DNA of 64,000 nucleotides from Paenibacillus_E oryzisoli_A (GTDB lineage Bacteria; Bacillota; Bacilli; Paenibacillales; NBRC-103111). The notes under the pieces are model-generated. The model had not been told where the DNA came from, searched no databases, and worked only from the letters and a program-made list of their open reading frames with translations. Below, one piece after another: positions 27,255 through 35,206 of the stretch; position 1 is the stretch's first letter; every line of letters begins with the position of its first letter. The stretch is from the NCBI RefSeq assembly GCF_050467285.1, contig NZ_JBCMUN010000001.1, positions 806,001 through 870,000 of the forward strand, written 5' to 3'. Both the position numbers and the translations under genes were made by a program.

Positions 27255-29189
27255 ATGGTTGTACAAGTGAAGTTACCGGATGGAGCAATAAGAGAATATG
27301 CCGTTGGAACAACAATTGAACAAGTGGCGGAATCGATCTCAAGCGGCCTCAAGAAAAATGCTGTGGGCGGCAAAGTGAACGGTAAATCCGTTGATTTGTC
27401 TTATGCCTTGGAGCAGGATGCAGATGTGGAGATTCTGACGCTGGACAGCGAAGCGGGACTCGAAATGTACCGTCACAGCACAGCGCACTTGATGGCGCAA
27501 GCGATCAAACGCATTTACGGCGAAAAAACCGTGAAGCTCGGCATCGGTCCTGTCATCGAGGACGGCTTCTATTATGACATCGATCTGGATACACCGCTGA
27601 ATCCTGAAGATTTGGTGCGCATTGAGAAAGAGATGGAACGCATTGTCGGCGAAAATCTGGCGATTACCCGTCGCGTCGTCTCCCGCGAGGAAGCAATCCG
27701 CATTTTCACGGAGCTTGGCGATCCTTTCAAGCTGGAACTCATTCGCGATTTGCCGGAAGATGCTGTCTTGACTATTTACGATCAAGGCGAATTTTTCGAC
27801 CTGTGCCGCGGGCCGCACTTGCCGTCCACCGGCCGCATTAAAGCGTTCAAGCTGCTTAGCGTAGCGGGAGCTTACTGGCGCGGCGACGCGAAGAACAAGA
27901 TGCTGCAGCGCATCTACGGCACCGCGTTCCCGAAAAAAGCGCAGTTGGACGAGCACCTGCACTTGCTGGAAGAGGCCAAGAAGCGCGATCACCGCAAGCT
28001 CGGCCGCGAGCTGAAAGTGTTCGGCTTCTCCCGCGAAGTCGGCCAAGGCTTGCCGCTGTGGCTGCCGAACGGCGCCAAAATCAGACGCACGATGGAACGT
28101 TATATCGTCGACCTGGAAGAGCGTCTGGGCTACGATCATGTCTACACACCGGTGCTTGCGAACGTAGAGCTGTACAAAACTTCCGGCCACTGGGAGCACT
28201 ATCACGAGGATATGTTCCCGAAAATGGTCATGGACAACGAGGAACTCGTGCTCCGTCCGATGAACTGTCCGCATCACATGATGGTATATAAGAGTGAAAT
28301 GCGCAGTTACCGCGATCTGCCGGTGCGTATCGCCGAGCTTGGCACGATGCACCGCTACGAAATGTCGGGTGCTTTGACCGGCCTTCACCGCGTGCGTGCG
28401 ATGACGCTGAATGACGCGCACATTTTCTGCCGTCTGGATCAGATCAAAGAAGAGTTCGCTCGTGTCGTGAATCTGATACGTCAAGTGTATGCAGACTTCG
28501 GGATCACCGATTACCGTTTCCGTCTTTCGTACCGGGACCCTAACGATAAAGAGAAGTACTTCCAGGACGATCAAATGTGGGAAACTGCGCAGCGCATGCT
28601 TCGCGAAGTTGTTGAGGAGCTGGGCTTGCCATTTTTCGAGGCGGAAGGCGAAGCGGCATTTTACGGCCCTAAACTGGACGTTCAGATCAAGACTGCATTG
28701 AAAAAAGAAGAAACCCTGTCGACTGCGCAGATCGACTTCCTGCTGCCTGAGCGCTTCCAGCTCGAGTACACAGGTGAAGACGGTCAGAAGCATCGTCCGG
28801 TCGTTATCCACCGCGGCATCATCTCGACTATGGAGCGCATGACGGCGTTCCTGCTTGAGAATTTCGCGGGCGCGCTGCCAACTTGGTTAATGCCGGTGCA
28901 GGCGAAGGTCATTCCGGTTTCCCCGGCCTTCGAGGAATACTCGACACAAGTGACCGAGAAGCTGCGTGAGGCGGGCATCCGCGTTGAAGCGGACAACCGG
29001 AACGAGAAGCTCGGCTACAAGATTCGTGAGGCGCAGCTGGAGAAAATTCCGTTTATGCTCGTCGTCGGCGAGAACGAAGTGACGAATGAAAGCCTGTCGA
29101 TCCGCAAACGCGGACAAGGCGATTTGGGCACCCACCCGGTTAGCGAAGTTATTGCGATGATTACCGAAGAAATCGCGAAAAAAATATAG
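27255..29189 (+). CDS. thrS: Threonyl-tRNA synthetase
   Basis: 644-residue class II synthetase that charges tRNA-Thr. N-terminal TGS domain (VKLPDGAIREYAVGTTIEQ), editing domain (HSTAHLMAQAIKRIYG), then the catalytic core with RPMNCPHHMMVYK (zinc Cys), ARIAELGTMHRYE-type motif 2 and HRGIISTMERMTAFL motif 3, and a C-terminal anticodon-binding domain. Length matches ThrS of Firmicutes. ATG 27255 follows AGGAGGAACC. Expression is controlled by the T-box leader immediately upstream. Confidence 0.97.
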   Translation: MVVQVKLPDGAIREYAVGTTIEQVAESISSGLKKNAVGGKVNGKSVDLSYALEQDADVEILTLDSEAGLEMYRHSTAHLMAQAIKRIYGEKTVKLGIGPVIEDGFYYDIDLDTPLNPEDLVRIEKEMERIVGENLAITRRVVSREEAIRIFTELGDPFKLELIRDLPEDAVLTIYDQGEFFDLCRGPHLPSTGRIKAFKLLSVAGAYWRGDAKNKMLQRIYGTAFPKKAQLDEHLHLLEEAKKRDHRKLGRELKVFGFSREVGQGLPLWLPNGAKIRRTMERYIVDLEERLGYDHVYTPVLANVELYKTSGHWEHYHEDMFPKMVMDNEELVLRPMNCPHHMMVYKSEMRSYRDLPVRIAELGTMHRYEMSGALTGLHRVRAMTLNDAHIFCRLDQIKEEFARVVNLIRQVYADFGITDYRFRLSYRDPNDKEKYFQDDQMWETAQRMLREVVEELGLPFFEAEGEAAFYGPKLDVQIKTALKKEETLSTAQIDFLLPERFQLEYTGEDGQKHRPVVIHRGIISTMERMTAFLLENFAGALPTWLMPVQAKVIPVSPAFEEYSTQVTEKLREAGIRVEADNRNEKLGYKIREAQLEKIPFMLVVGENEVTNESLSIRKRGQGDLGTHPVSEVIAMITEEIAKKI

Positions 29190-29197
29190 AAACGAAA

Positions 29198-29236
29198 GGC
29201 CGGAGCACGCGTCGATACGCGGTTTCGGTCTTTTTT
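29198..29236 (+). terminator. Intrinsic terminator after thrS
   Basis: The GGCCGGAGCACGCGT arm pairs with ACGCGGTTTCGGTC around CGAT, followed by seven T. Confidence 0.8.
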
Positions 29237-29330
29237 TGCAGCATAAAAGCCTACTGAATCCTCTTCCCGTCCATGCATATTCCTGACATTTGAGGACACG
29301 CTATATCGTGAGTCTATATATGGAGGTTTA

Positions 29331-29384
29331 ATGATGGCAAGAAATGGACATCCTACGAAAGTAGGGGGAGGCTTTGAACAATGA
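29331..29384 (+). CDS. 17-codon ORF translationally coupled to the 3D-domain gene
   Basis: ATG 29331 is preceded by a near-perfect site (TGGAGGTTTA). It opens a 17-codon frame (MMARNGHPTKVGGGFEQ) that ends with TGA overlapping the ATG of the next gene by 4 bp (ATGA). The second half of this mini-gene contains the GGGGGAGG ribosome site of the downstream gene. The arrangement suggests a leader peptide that opens or gates translation of the 3D-domain protein. No family is recognised; it could also be fortuitous. Confidence 0.45.
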   Translation: MMARNGHPTKVGGGFEQ

Positions 29385-30022
29385 TGATTACGAGATCTCC
29401 GCATCAATCGAAATGGCTGCTTGCTTGGGTGCTGGTTACCTTGCTGGTTGTGCTGTTCGGGGAAGAGGCAGGTCACACAGGTTACGCTGTTAATCCAACC
29501 ATTACTCATAGAGAAGCTCAGCCAGGTCTGGCAGCAGCTGCGCCTGCGGCGATTCCAGTCGCCCAGGAACACCGGCAGCAAGCAAGCTATCGCTACGTAC
29601 CGCGGCTCGACACCGATTTATCGAAATACACGTCCGTTGAAGTGACGGCGACCGGTTATTTTGCAGGGAAGGAATCGACAGGCAAAACGCCGGGGCATCC
29701 CGAGTACGGCATTACCTACTCCGGGGTTAAAGTGGTTCGGGACGACCAGGCCCTCTCCACGATCGCGGCGGATACCAAGGTGTTTCCGCTTGGCACGGTG
29801 CTCTTCATTCCGGGTTACGGCTACGGCGTTGTGGCCGACACCGGCAGTGCCATCAAGGGCAAGAAAATCGACCTTTATTTCGACACAAAGGCACAGGTTT
29901 ACAAGGAGTGGGGCAAAAAGACCGTGAAAGTGTTCATCGTCAAGAAAGGCGACGGCAAGGTCACGGAAACGATTTGGAATCAGCTTAAGGATGAGATTCT
30001 CGCTCCGCGGAAGACGCTGTAA
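29381..30022 (+). CDS. 3D-domain cell-wall protein (YuiC-like)
   Basis: 213-residue exported protein with a signal anchor (WLLAWVLVTLLVVLFGEEAG). The C-terminal 3D domain spans about residues 85-190 (VEVTATGYFAGKESTGKTP...GYGVVADTGSAIKGKKIDLYF) and carries the three conserved Asp residues that name the family. Related proteins are lytic transglycosylase-like and act on peptidoglycan, often in sporulation or germination. ATG 29381 has GTAGGGGGAGG upstream and overlaps the stop of a 17-codon ORF. Lipid or cell-wall attachment motifs are absent. Confidence 0.85.
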   Translation: MMITRSPHQSKWLLAWVLVTLLVVLFGEEAGHTGYAVNPTITHREAQPGLAAAAPAAIPVAQEHRQQASYRYVPRLDTDLSKYTSVEVTATGYFAGKESTGKTPGHPEYGITYSGVKVVRDDQALSTIAADTKVFPLGTVLFIPGYGYGVVADTGSAIKGKKIDLYFDTKAQVYKEWGKKTVKVFIVKKGDGKVTETIWNQLKDEILAPRKTL

Positions 30023-30098
30023 CGTTTAAATTTGTTTTCGCCAAACTCATAATCTTTTCTCTCCTGGGGAACTATATGTTTACAGGAGGTGATTGACC

Positions 30099-30227
30099 AT
30101 GGCAAAGAACAAAAACAACAACAACAACAACAAGCAAGCAGCTCAGGACGTTGAATTCGCTGCTGAAACAGCGGTACCTAGCAGACAACAGCAAAACAAC
30201 AACAACGCGCAAAACCAAAATAAATAA
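30099..30227 (+). CDS. Gamma-type small acid-soluble spore protein
   Basis: 42-residue Asn/Gln-rich protein: MAKNKNNNNNNKQ at the N-terminus, the central FAAETAVPSRQ-type segment, then QQQNNNNAQNQNK. This matches the SspE-like gamma SASPs, which serve as amino-acid stores in spores and are degraded on germination. It is shorter than B. subtilis SspE and has only one copy of the FA-E repeat. An excellent AGGAGGTGATTG site precedes ATG 30099, and a hairpin terminator follows 11 bp after the stop. Confidence 0.85.
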   Translation: MAKNKNNNNNNKQAAQDVEFAAETAVPSRQQQNNNNAQNQNK

Positions 30228-30238
30228 CGAAGAAACAG

Positions 30239-30266
30239 CGGAGATCCAAGCGGATCTCCGTTTTTA
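30239..30266 (+). terminator. Intrinsic terminator after the spore-protein gene
   Basis: A CGGAGATCC-AAGC-GGATCTCCG hairpin at 30239-30260 is followed by TTTTTATTT. Confidence 0.88.
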
Positions 30267-30346
30267 TTTCTTTTCAAGGGTTACGGATTCCGATATAATA
30301 TAACAAAATATAACAAATCGTTTCCTGTTGGAGGGAGTTCGAAATC

Positions 30347-31867
30347 ATGCGCTCAGAATCGAAACAGAAAGCTTGGCTTGCAGGTTTGTTCGTCGTGGGA
30401 ATTGCCGCAATTGTAATCGCTTTATTTTTGGATTCCAAGCTTGTGGATGTCATTGGCTTTGTTGTGCTGTTAGCGGCTGGCGTAGGGGCCTGGATGAGCT
30501 GGAGAAGCGCTGTACGCATGGAACTGAACGAGAACAACACGGAAGATCAGATTCGGACGTTTATTCAAGAATCGCAGGTCGTTGCCGATCGTTTGGCTGC
30601 CGCCGTGGAAGAAGTAAATCGCTCCATTAGCCACCTGTCGCAAATCGCCGACGCTTCGATTCAAAGCGAGGAAGAACTGCAAGCGAGAAGCAAGCACGCA
30701 GCGGGGCAGCTGCAAGAGGCGTTCGCGGCCATTCAGCAGGTAGCTGCTGCAGCCGACCAGATTCTTGATTCCTCCTTGCATATGCACCGCGAGAGCGAGC
30801 AGACGAAGGATACCGTCGTAGACGTATGCCGTTCGCTCAATGCAACAGACGAAGTGATGAACAATTTACATACGAACAACGATTCGATGCAGGAGAAGAT
30901 TAAAGATTTGACGGCGCATACGTCGAAAATCGAGGAGATCAACACGTTTATTACCGAAGTTGTCGCTCAGACCTCGCTGCTGGCGCTGAACGCCTCCATC
31001 GAAGCGGCACGGGCCGGCGAGCAAGGACGCGGCTTCTCCGTCGTGGCGCAGGAAATTAAGAAGCTCGCGGCGCAGAGCCACGAGGCGGTGCAAAGCTCCT
31101 CCGAGCTGCTATCCGCTATCGAGCAGGGCGTCGCGCAGGTCGTGTCTGCGGTGGAGCTCGAGAAAGCGTCCGTTATTTCCGGCATCGAAGAAATGAAAAT
31201 CATGAAGGGCAAGATCGACACGATCTTCTCGCTCATTTTGAATGTGAATAGTCTGGTGGCCAGCACGACAAGCTCGACCGAGCATCAATCCTCGCTCGTG
31301 ATCGGGACGCGGACGTCGCTTGGGGGCGTCGTCGATCTCATGAATGAGACGATGTCGAGCGTGGAGCATGCGCTGACGCAAATGAAGCAGCAGCGCCACG
31401 AAGTGTCCGGCCTTCAACTTGTGAATCATAACCTCGCCAAGTCGTCGACCGAGCTGATTCAGGCGATTGGAGCAGTCGGCTTGCGGCAGAAGCAGGGAAC
31501 GGTGAATGCGAACGTGCAAGAGATGAAGCAGCTGCTGAATGGACTTGTGCTGCAAGCTGACATTCTGTCACTGCTGGAGGACAAGCATGCGGCACAGTTA
31601 AGCGGTGTGCTTCGCAAGACGACGGGCATTGAGGCGATCTGGTCCAACCGTGCAGACGGCACGTTTATTTTCTCTCAACCGGAAGCGGGGCTTGTGAATG
31701 CGAAAGGCCGCGACTGGTGGAAGCGCGCCATGGAAGGCGAGTTGTTCGTTTCTCCTGAGTACGTGTCAGCTATTACGAAAAAGCCGTGCATAACGATCTC
31801 CAGAGCGATCAAAGATGACATGGGCAAAGCGGTAGGCGTCGTTGGTATCGATTTGGTTGTAAATTAA
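30347..31867 (+). CDS. Methyl-accepting chemotaxis-type receptor with C-terminal Cache-like domain
   Basis: 506-residue receptor. Two closely spaced N-terminal spans (LAGLFVVGIAAIVIALFL, IGFVVLLAAGVGAWMSW) leave almost no outside domain. The long cytoplasmic coiled coil carries the MCP hairpin tip (TSLLALNASIEAARAGEQGRGFSVVAQEIKKLA, given here as the family-defining stretch around residues 205-238) that engages CheA/CheW. Residues 390-506 (IEAIWSNRADGTFIF...KAVGVVGIDLVVN) resemble a Cache/PDC sensor, here predicted to be inside the cell. This order (signalling module before sensor) is unusual. No che genes are nearby, so it is an orphan receptor. ATG 30347 has GTTGGAGGGAG upstream. Confidence 0.85.
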   Translation: MRSESKQKAWLAGLFVVGIAAIVIALFLDSKLVDVIGFVVLLAAGVGAWMSWRSAVRMELNENNTEDQIRTFIQESQVVADRLAAAVEEVNRSISHLSQIADASIQSEEELQARSKHAAGQLQEAFAAIQQVAAAADQILDSSLHMHRESEQTKDTVVDVCRSLNATDEVMNNLHTNNDSMQEKIKDLTAHTSKIEEINTFITEVVAQTSLLALNASIEAARAGEQGRGFSVVAQEIKKLAAQSHEAVQSSSELLSAIEQGVAQVVSAVELEKASVISGIEEMKIMKGKIDTIFSLILNVNSLVASTTSSTEHQSSLVIGTRTSLGGVVDLMNETMSSVEHALTQMKQQRHEVSGLQLVNHNLAKSSTELIQAIGAVGLRQKQGTVNANVQEMKQLLNGLVLQADILSLLEDKHAAQLSGVLRKTTGIEAIWSNRADGTFIFSQPEAGLVNAKGRDWWKRAMEGELFVSPEYVSAITKKPCITISRAIKDDMGKAVGVVGIDLVVN

Positions 31868-31945
31868 TAGTTCTCAAACCGGCCTCTTTGGTGTAAAATA
31901 AGATTACTGTGATAATTCTTGACACGAAGAGGTAGGTGATCGTTC

Positions 31946-32323
31946 ATGATAAGCGCATTACGTTCGGACGGAAGGCCGCACCCGGCACCGCGCAAAGCGG
32001 CTGAGGTGTTTCCTTTCTTGGAAGCTTATATTCAGCGTAAAGAGCAGCAAGCTCTGGAAATTGAGCAAGTTGTTGAACGATATGAGAGAAAACGGATGAA
32101 AGAAGAACGGGCGTATCAGTCGATGTCATCTTTTCGGCGTCTACTGTCAGGGAAAAAGCCGGATCACCATCTGGCTGTCGAGTACATCCATTATGTGAAA
32201 AAGCCGATGGAGCAGGTGCGCAAGCTGCGGGCGGAGATTGAACGGGCTCGGCAGATCATGCTGGAGACAAAACCGGGCGATGACATCGCGATTCCGGACG
32301 ATTTGAACGAGATTTTCTCATAA
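31946..32323 (+). CDS. Conserved hypothetical protein, helical, 125 residues
   Basis: I do not recognise a family. The product is strongly charged and helical: residues 25-60 (YIQRKEQQALEIEQVVERYE) and 85-110 (YVKKPMEQVRKLRAEIERAR) could form coiled coils. There is no signal peptide, Cys or membrane span. ATG 31946 has AGGTAGGTGAT upstream, and a strong terminator follows the stop. It is alone in its transcription unit between an MCP gene and amt. Confidence 0.6.
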   Translation: MISALRSDGRPHPAPRKAAEVFPFLEAYIQRKEQQALEIEQVVERYERKRMKEERAYQSMSSFRRLLSGKKPDHHLAVEYIHYVKKPMEQVRKLRAEIERARQIMLETKPGDDIAIPDDLNEIFS

Positions 32324-32339
32324 GTAACATAGGGATGAA

Positions 32340-32391
32340 GGGATTGCTTGTGGAGGTCATGTGAGGACCTGCGGGAGCGATCCCTTTTTTT
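32340..32391 (+). terminator. Intrinsic terminator after the 125-codon gene
   Basis: GGGATTGCT and AGCGATCCC form the outer stem, with GGAGGTC/GACCT inside, then a run of seven T (32385-32391). Confidence 0.8.
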
Positions 32392-32414
32392 GCGGTGTGT
32401 GCCGCCCAACGTGC

Positions 32415-32446
32415 AAAAAAGCCTGGCGATTCCTCGCCAGGCTTTC
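32415..32446 (-). terminator. Terminator of amt (likely bidirectional)
   Basis: The stem GCCTGGCG/CGCCAGGC (32421-32428 and 32435-32442) has an A run on its left, giving TTTTTT on the minus strand after amt. On the plus strand it is followed by TTTCTTCT. Confidence 0.85.
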
Positions 32447-32472
32447 TTCTCGATACTTGCTGCGGTGACCTC

Positions 32473-33759
32473 TCAATTCTTCTTCAAATGCTGCAGGTCG
32501 ATGAACCCGTCTTCCTGGCTGTAAGCCGGTACGCCGTGGGTACCGACGTCCAGGCCGACCAGTTCCTCGTCCCGCGAAACGCGGAGCGCAGCGACCTTTT
32601 GGATCAGCTTCAGGCTCGCCCATGTCATGATATATCCCCATAGGCAGACGGTCAAAAGGCCCAATGCCTGAATGCCCAGCAGCGAGAAGCCGCCGCCGTA
32701 GAATAAGCCGGCCGTTCCTTCGCGGACAGCGTCTGGCTGCGCGAACAAACCAACGGCGATGGTGCCAATGCTTCCGCTGACGCCGTGCACCGGGAACGCG
32801 CCGACAGGATCGTCGATCTGCTTCGATTCGAGGATCTCGGTCGCGTAGACCATCGCGATGCCGCACACCGCGCCGATCAGAATCGCTGCCACGTCGCTCA
32901 CAAAGGCGCAGCCCGCCGTGATGCCGACGAGTCCGGCCAAGGCACCGTTAATGACCATCGGCGGGTCGGATTTGCGGTAGCGCAGCATTGTGAACAGGAT
33001 GCACGTCGCGCTCCCAGCTGCTGCCGACAGCATCGTCGTCACGGCGATATGGCCGATGGACGAGTTGGTCGCGCTGAGCGTACTGCCGGAGTTAAAGCCA
33101 AACCAGCCGAACCACAGAATGAAGGCGCCTACAGAAGCAAGCGGCAGGTTGGAGGGTGGGACGATGTTGGCGGAGCCGTCTGCCGAAAATTTGCCGATCC
33201 GTGGACCGATGATCATGGCAGCAGCGAGCGCCGCAAAGCCGCCTAACGCGTGGATGACGGCAGAGCCTGCGAAGTCGACCATGCCCAGCTTGCCGAGCCA
33301 ACCGCCAACCGACCATACCCAGTGTCCGGCAATCGGATAAATTAGCCCGGTCATGGCGATGGTATACAAAATATAAGCGCGGAAGTTGATGCGCTCGGCA
33401 ACGGCCCCGGAAACGATGGAAATCACCGCAATGACGAAGGCGCATTGGAACAGCCAATAGGTTTCATGTGAGATATTTAAGTTGATGTGTGTCAAATCTC
33501 CTCCCATGAAGAAACCTGACGTACCGATGAAGCCTCCGGCATCCTTGCCATACATAAGTCCAAAACCGACGAAATAGAAAATAAGAGCGCCAAACGAGAT
33601 GTCCACGAACACTTTCATAATGATGCTGACTGCGTTCTTCTGTCTGACAAACCCTGCTTCCAGAAGGGCAAAGCCGCCTTCCATAAGCAGAATCATCGCT
33701 GCCGTCAAGACGACCCAAACGGTATCCAGGCCGCTGCTAAGCTGTTGAAGGGTATCCAT
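32473..33759 (-). CDS. amt: Ammonium transporter (Amt family)
   Basis: 428-residue membrane protein with about eleven spans that imports ammonium, or ammonia with a proton. Family marks include GGFALLEAGFVRQKN, FQCAFVIAVISIVSGAVAERI, GHWVWSVGGWL and FILWFGWFGFNSGS, with pore His in VIHALGGFAAL and HGVSGSIG. The start (33759, minus strand) is preceded by GGAGCGATAGG. No glnK/glnB is adjacent, which is unusual for amt operons. A perfect-consensus promoter and a GlnR/TnrA-like box lie just upstream, so nitrogen limitation probably induces it. Confidence 0.95.
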   Translation of the reverse strand: MDTLQQLSSGLDTVWVVLTAAMILLMEGGFALLEAGFVRQKNAVSIIMKVFVDISFGALIFYFVGFGLMYGKDAGGFIGTSGFFMGGDLTHINLNISHETYWLFQCAFVIAVISIVSGAVAERINFRAYILYTIAMTGLIYPIAGHWVWSVGGWLGKLGMVDFAGSAVIHALGGFAALAAAMIIGPRIGKFSADGSANIVPPSNLPLASVGAFILWFGWFGFNSGSTLSATNSSIGHIAVTTMLSAAAGSATCILFTMLRYRKSDPPMVINGALAGLVGITAGCAFVSDVAAILIGAVCGIAMVYATEILESKQIDDPVGAFPVHGVSGSIGTIAVGLFAQPDAVREGTAGLFYGGGFSLLGIQALGLLTVCLWGYIMTWASLKLIQKVAALRVSRDEELVGLDVGTHGVPAYSQEDGFIDLQHLKKN

Positions 33760-33801
33760 TTTCCTATCGCTCCTTAATCGTGCCGATCAGTATTCGCACC
33801 A

Positions 33802-33831
33802 ATTATACGGTTCTAGTGATAGGCATGTCAA
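33802..33831 (-). promoter_or_regulatory. Consensus SigA promoter of amt
   Basis: On the minus strand TTGACA (33831-33826) and TATAAT (33807-33802) are separated by 18 bp. Both hexamers are perfect, and the promoter lies 43 bp before the amt start. Confidence 0.85.
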
Positions 33832-33838
33832 CGAATTA

Positions 33839-33855
33839 CGTAAGATTAGATAACA
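33839..33855 (-). promoter_or_regulatory. GlnR/TnrA-like box upstream of amt
   Basis: TGTTATCTAATCTTACG (minus strand) matches TGTNA-N7-TNACA except for the last base. It lies 7 bp upstream of the -35, an activator position used by nitrogen regulators. Confidence 0.55.
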
Positions 33856-33921
33856 TAAATTGATGATTGTTCGTAATTTCAAAATATCATGTCATGTTTC
33901 ATGCATATTACAATTTGAATA

Positions 33922-33937
33922 TCGGTCTCGAGACCGA
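33922..33937. promoter_or_regulatory. 16-bp perfect palindrome upstream of liaF
   Basis: TCGGTCTCGAGACCGA lies between amt and the lia operon, about 100 bp before the liaF start. It is a candidate operator (LiaR or another dimeric regulator). No U run follows, so it is not a terminator. Confidence 0.45.
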
Positions 33938-34033
33938 GGCAGCGGTCAATCCATCGTCTCTTTTCATTCCAACACCGTTCTTATAAACTAGAAGTATCAT
34001 AACGAGACGATCACAAAATTGGAGGAAGCACAT

Positions 34034-35197
34034 ATGAATCCGCATATCTTTCAAAGAATGATGTGGGGCCTGGTTCTTGTTGCCGCCGGCTCGCTCTTCT
34101 TATTAGATCAGTTGGGTATTTTCGATATTGATCTCGCTTATATTTTTTCCACGTACTGGCCGGTTATTCTGATCTTCTATGGCTTGGTCGGATTTGTATG
34201 GCAGCGCAAATTTCATTGGGGGAGCTCGATCGGCAGTCTAGTCGTTTGCGGTGTCGGCACGGTCTTTCTCCTCAAAAATTTGCAAGTCACCGATCTATCC
34301 TTTGCTGAACTATTCAAGTATGCAGGTCCGATTGCTTTGATTTTGTTCGGACTCAGCGTTATTTTCAGACCGAGCCGCAAGGAATCGCCTGATTGGCTGG
34401 AGATGCGGAAAGCGAAGATCGAAGCGCGTCATATGAGAATACAAGAACGTATGGCTCGCCGGGCTGAACGCCACTCTCATTATGGGAAACATCGCAATCC
34501 GTGGGACAAGGACGCTTGGTCGGGCGGATCTGGGGATCAAACAGATCCGGCTCCGGAGGATTTGAACCAGCCCATTTGCAAAGGGCCGCTGAGCGAAGAA
34601 GAGAAAGCTGTGCTGAAAGACATTCACGGCGACAATCACGACTTGTCCGGCGCATGGAGTTCAATTGATCCGCCAGAGCCGAAAGCACCACCAGCGCCAC
34701 CGACTCGGCAGGTGCCGCCTGTGCCGCCATCACACCAGGTGCCGCCCGCATCCTATGCGCCGCCGAAGCATCATCATCACAAATACGATGATTTTGTGCG
34801 CAGCTTTCATGATGGCGATGTGCTGCATCGCCACGGCTTTATCGGCGATGTTCACCTCGGCCAGGAGGCCTGGGAGCTGAAGCCGATTCAAATCTCCCAT
34901 TTTATCGGGGATTCCGTGATTGATTTGACACGCGCCTCGATCCCGCGCGGCGAGACGCCGATTCATGTGTCCGCGTTTATCGGCGATGTGAAGATTTTTA
35001 TCCCGAACGATATGGATGTGGAAGTGCGCGTCATGGCAAGCTCATTTATCGGGGACATGAAAGTGCTCGACCGTCGGGAGAGCGGGTTCCTGCGCAATTT
35101 GCGGACGCAGACTTCGCACTATGAGGAAGCGGAGTACAAAATTATCGTGACCACCTCGATGTTCATTGGCGACATTACTATTAAAAAGATAGGGTAA
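34034..35197 (+). CDS. liaF: LiaF-like cell-envelope stress protein with extended His/Pro linker
   Basis: 387-residue membrane protein. The N-terminal half has four hydrophobic segments (LVLVAAGSLFLLDQLGIFDI, ILIFYGLVGFVW, IGSLVVCGVGTVFLL, IALILFGLSVIF). A charged region and a Pro-rich linker (PPAPPTRQVPPVPPSHQV) with HHHHK follow. The C-terminal beta domain has five FIGD motifs (GFIGDVHLG, HFIGDSVIDL, AFIGDVKIF, SFIGDMKVL, MFIGDITIKK). LiaF inhibits the LiaS kinase until envelope stress. It is much longer than B. subtilis LiaF, mainly through the linker. GGAGGA at 34021 supports ATG 34034. The gene heads a liaFSR-type operon. Confidence 0.85.
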   Translation: MNPHIFQRMMWGLVLVAAGSLFLLDQLGIFDIDLAYIFSTYWPVILIFYGLVGFVWQRKFHWGSSIGSLVVCGVGTVFLLKNLQVTDLSFAELFKYAGPIALILFGLSVIFRPSRKESPDWLEMRKAKIEARHMRIQERMARRAERHSHYGKHRNPWDKDAWSGGSGDQTDPAPEDLNQPICKGPLSEEEKAVLKDIHGDNHDLSGAWSSIDPPEPKAPPAPPTRQVPPVPPSHQVPPASYAPPKHHHHKYDDFVRSFHDGDVLHRHGFIGDVHLGQEAWELKPIQISHFIGDSVIDLTRASIPRGETPIHVSAFIGDVKIFIPNDMDVEVRVMASSFIGDMKVLDRRESGFLRNLRTQTSHYEEAEYKIIVTTSMFIGDITIKKIG

Positions 35198-35206
35198 GGA
35201 TGGAGC

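Noticed and set aside
27339..28811. A 490-codon open frame antisense to thrS
   Set aside because: Shadow of a strongly conserved gene; no ribosome site or promoter, and the composition is unlike real proteins.
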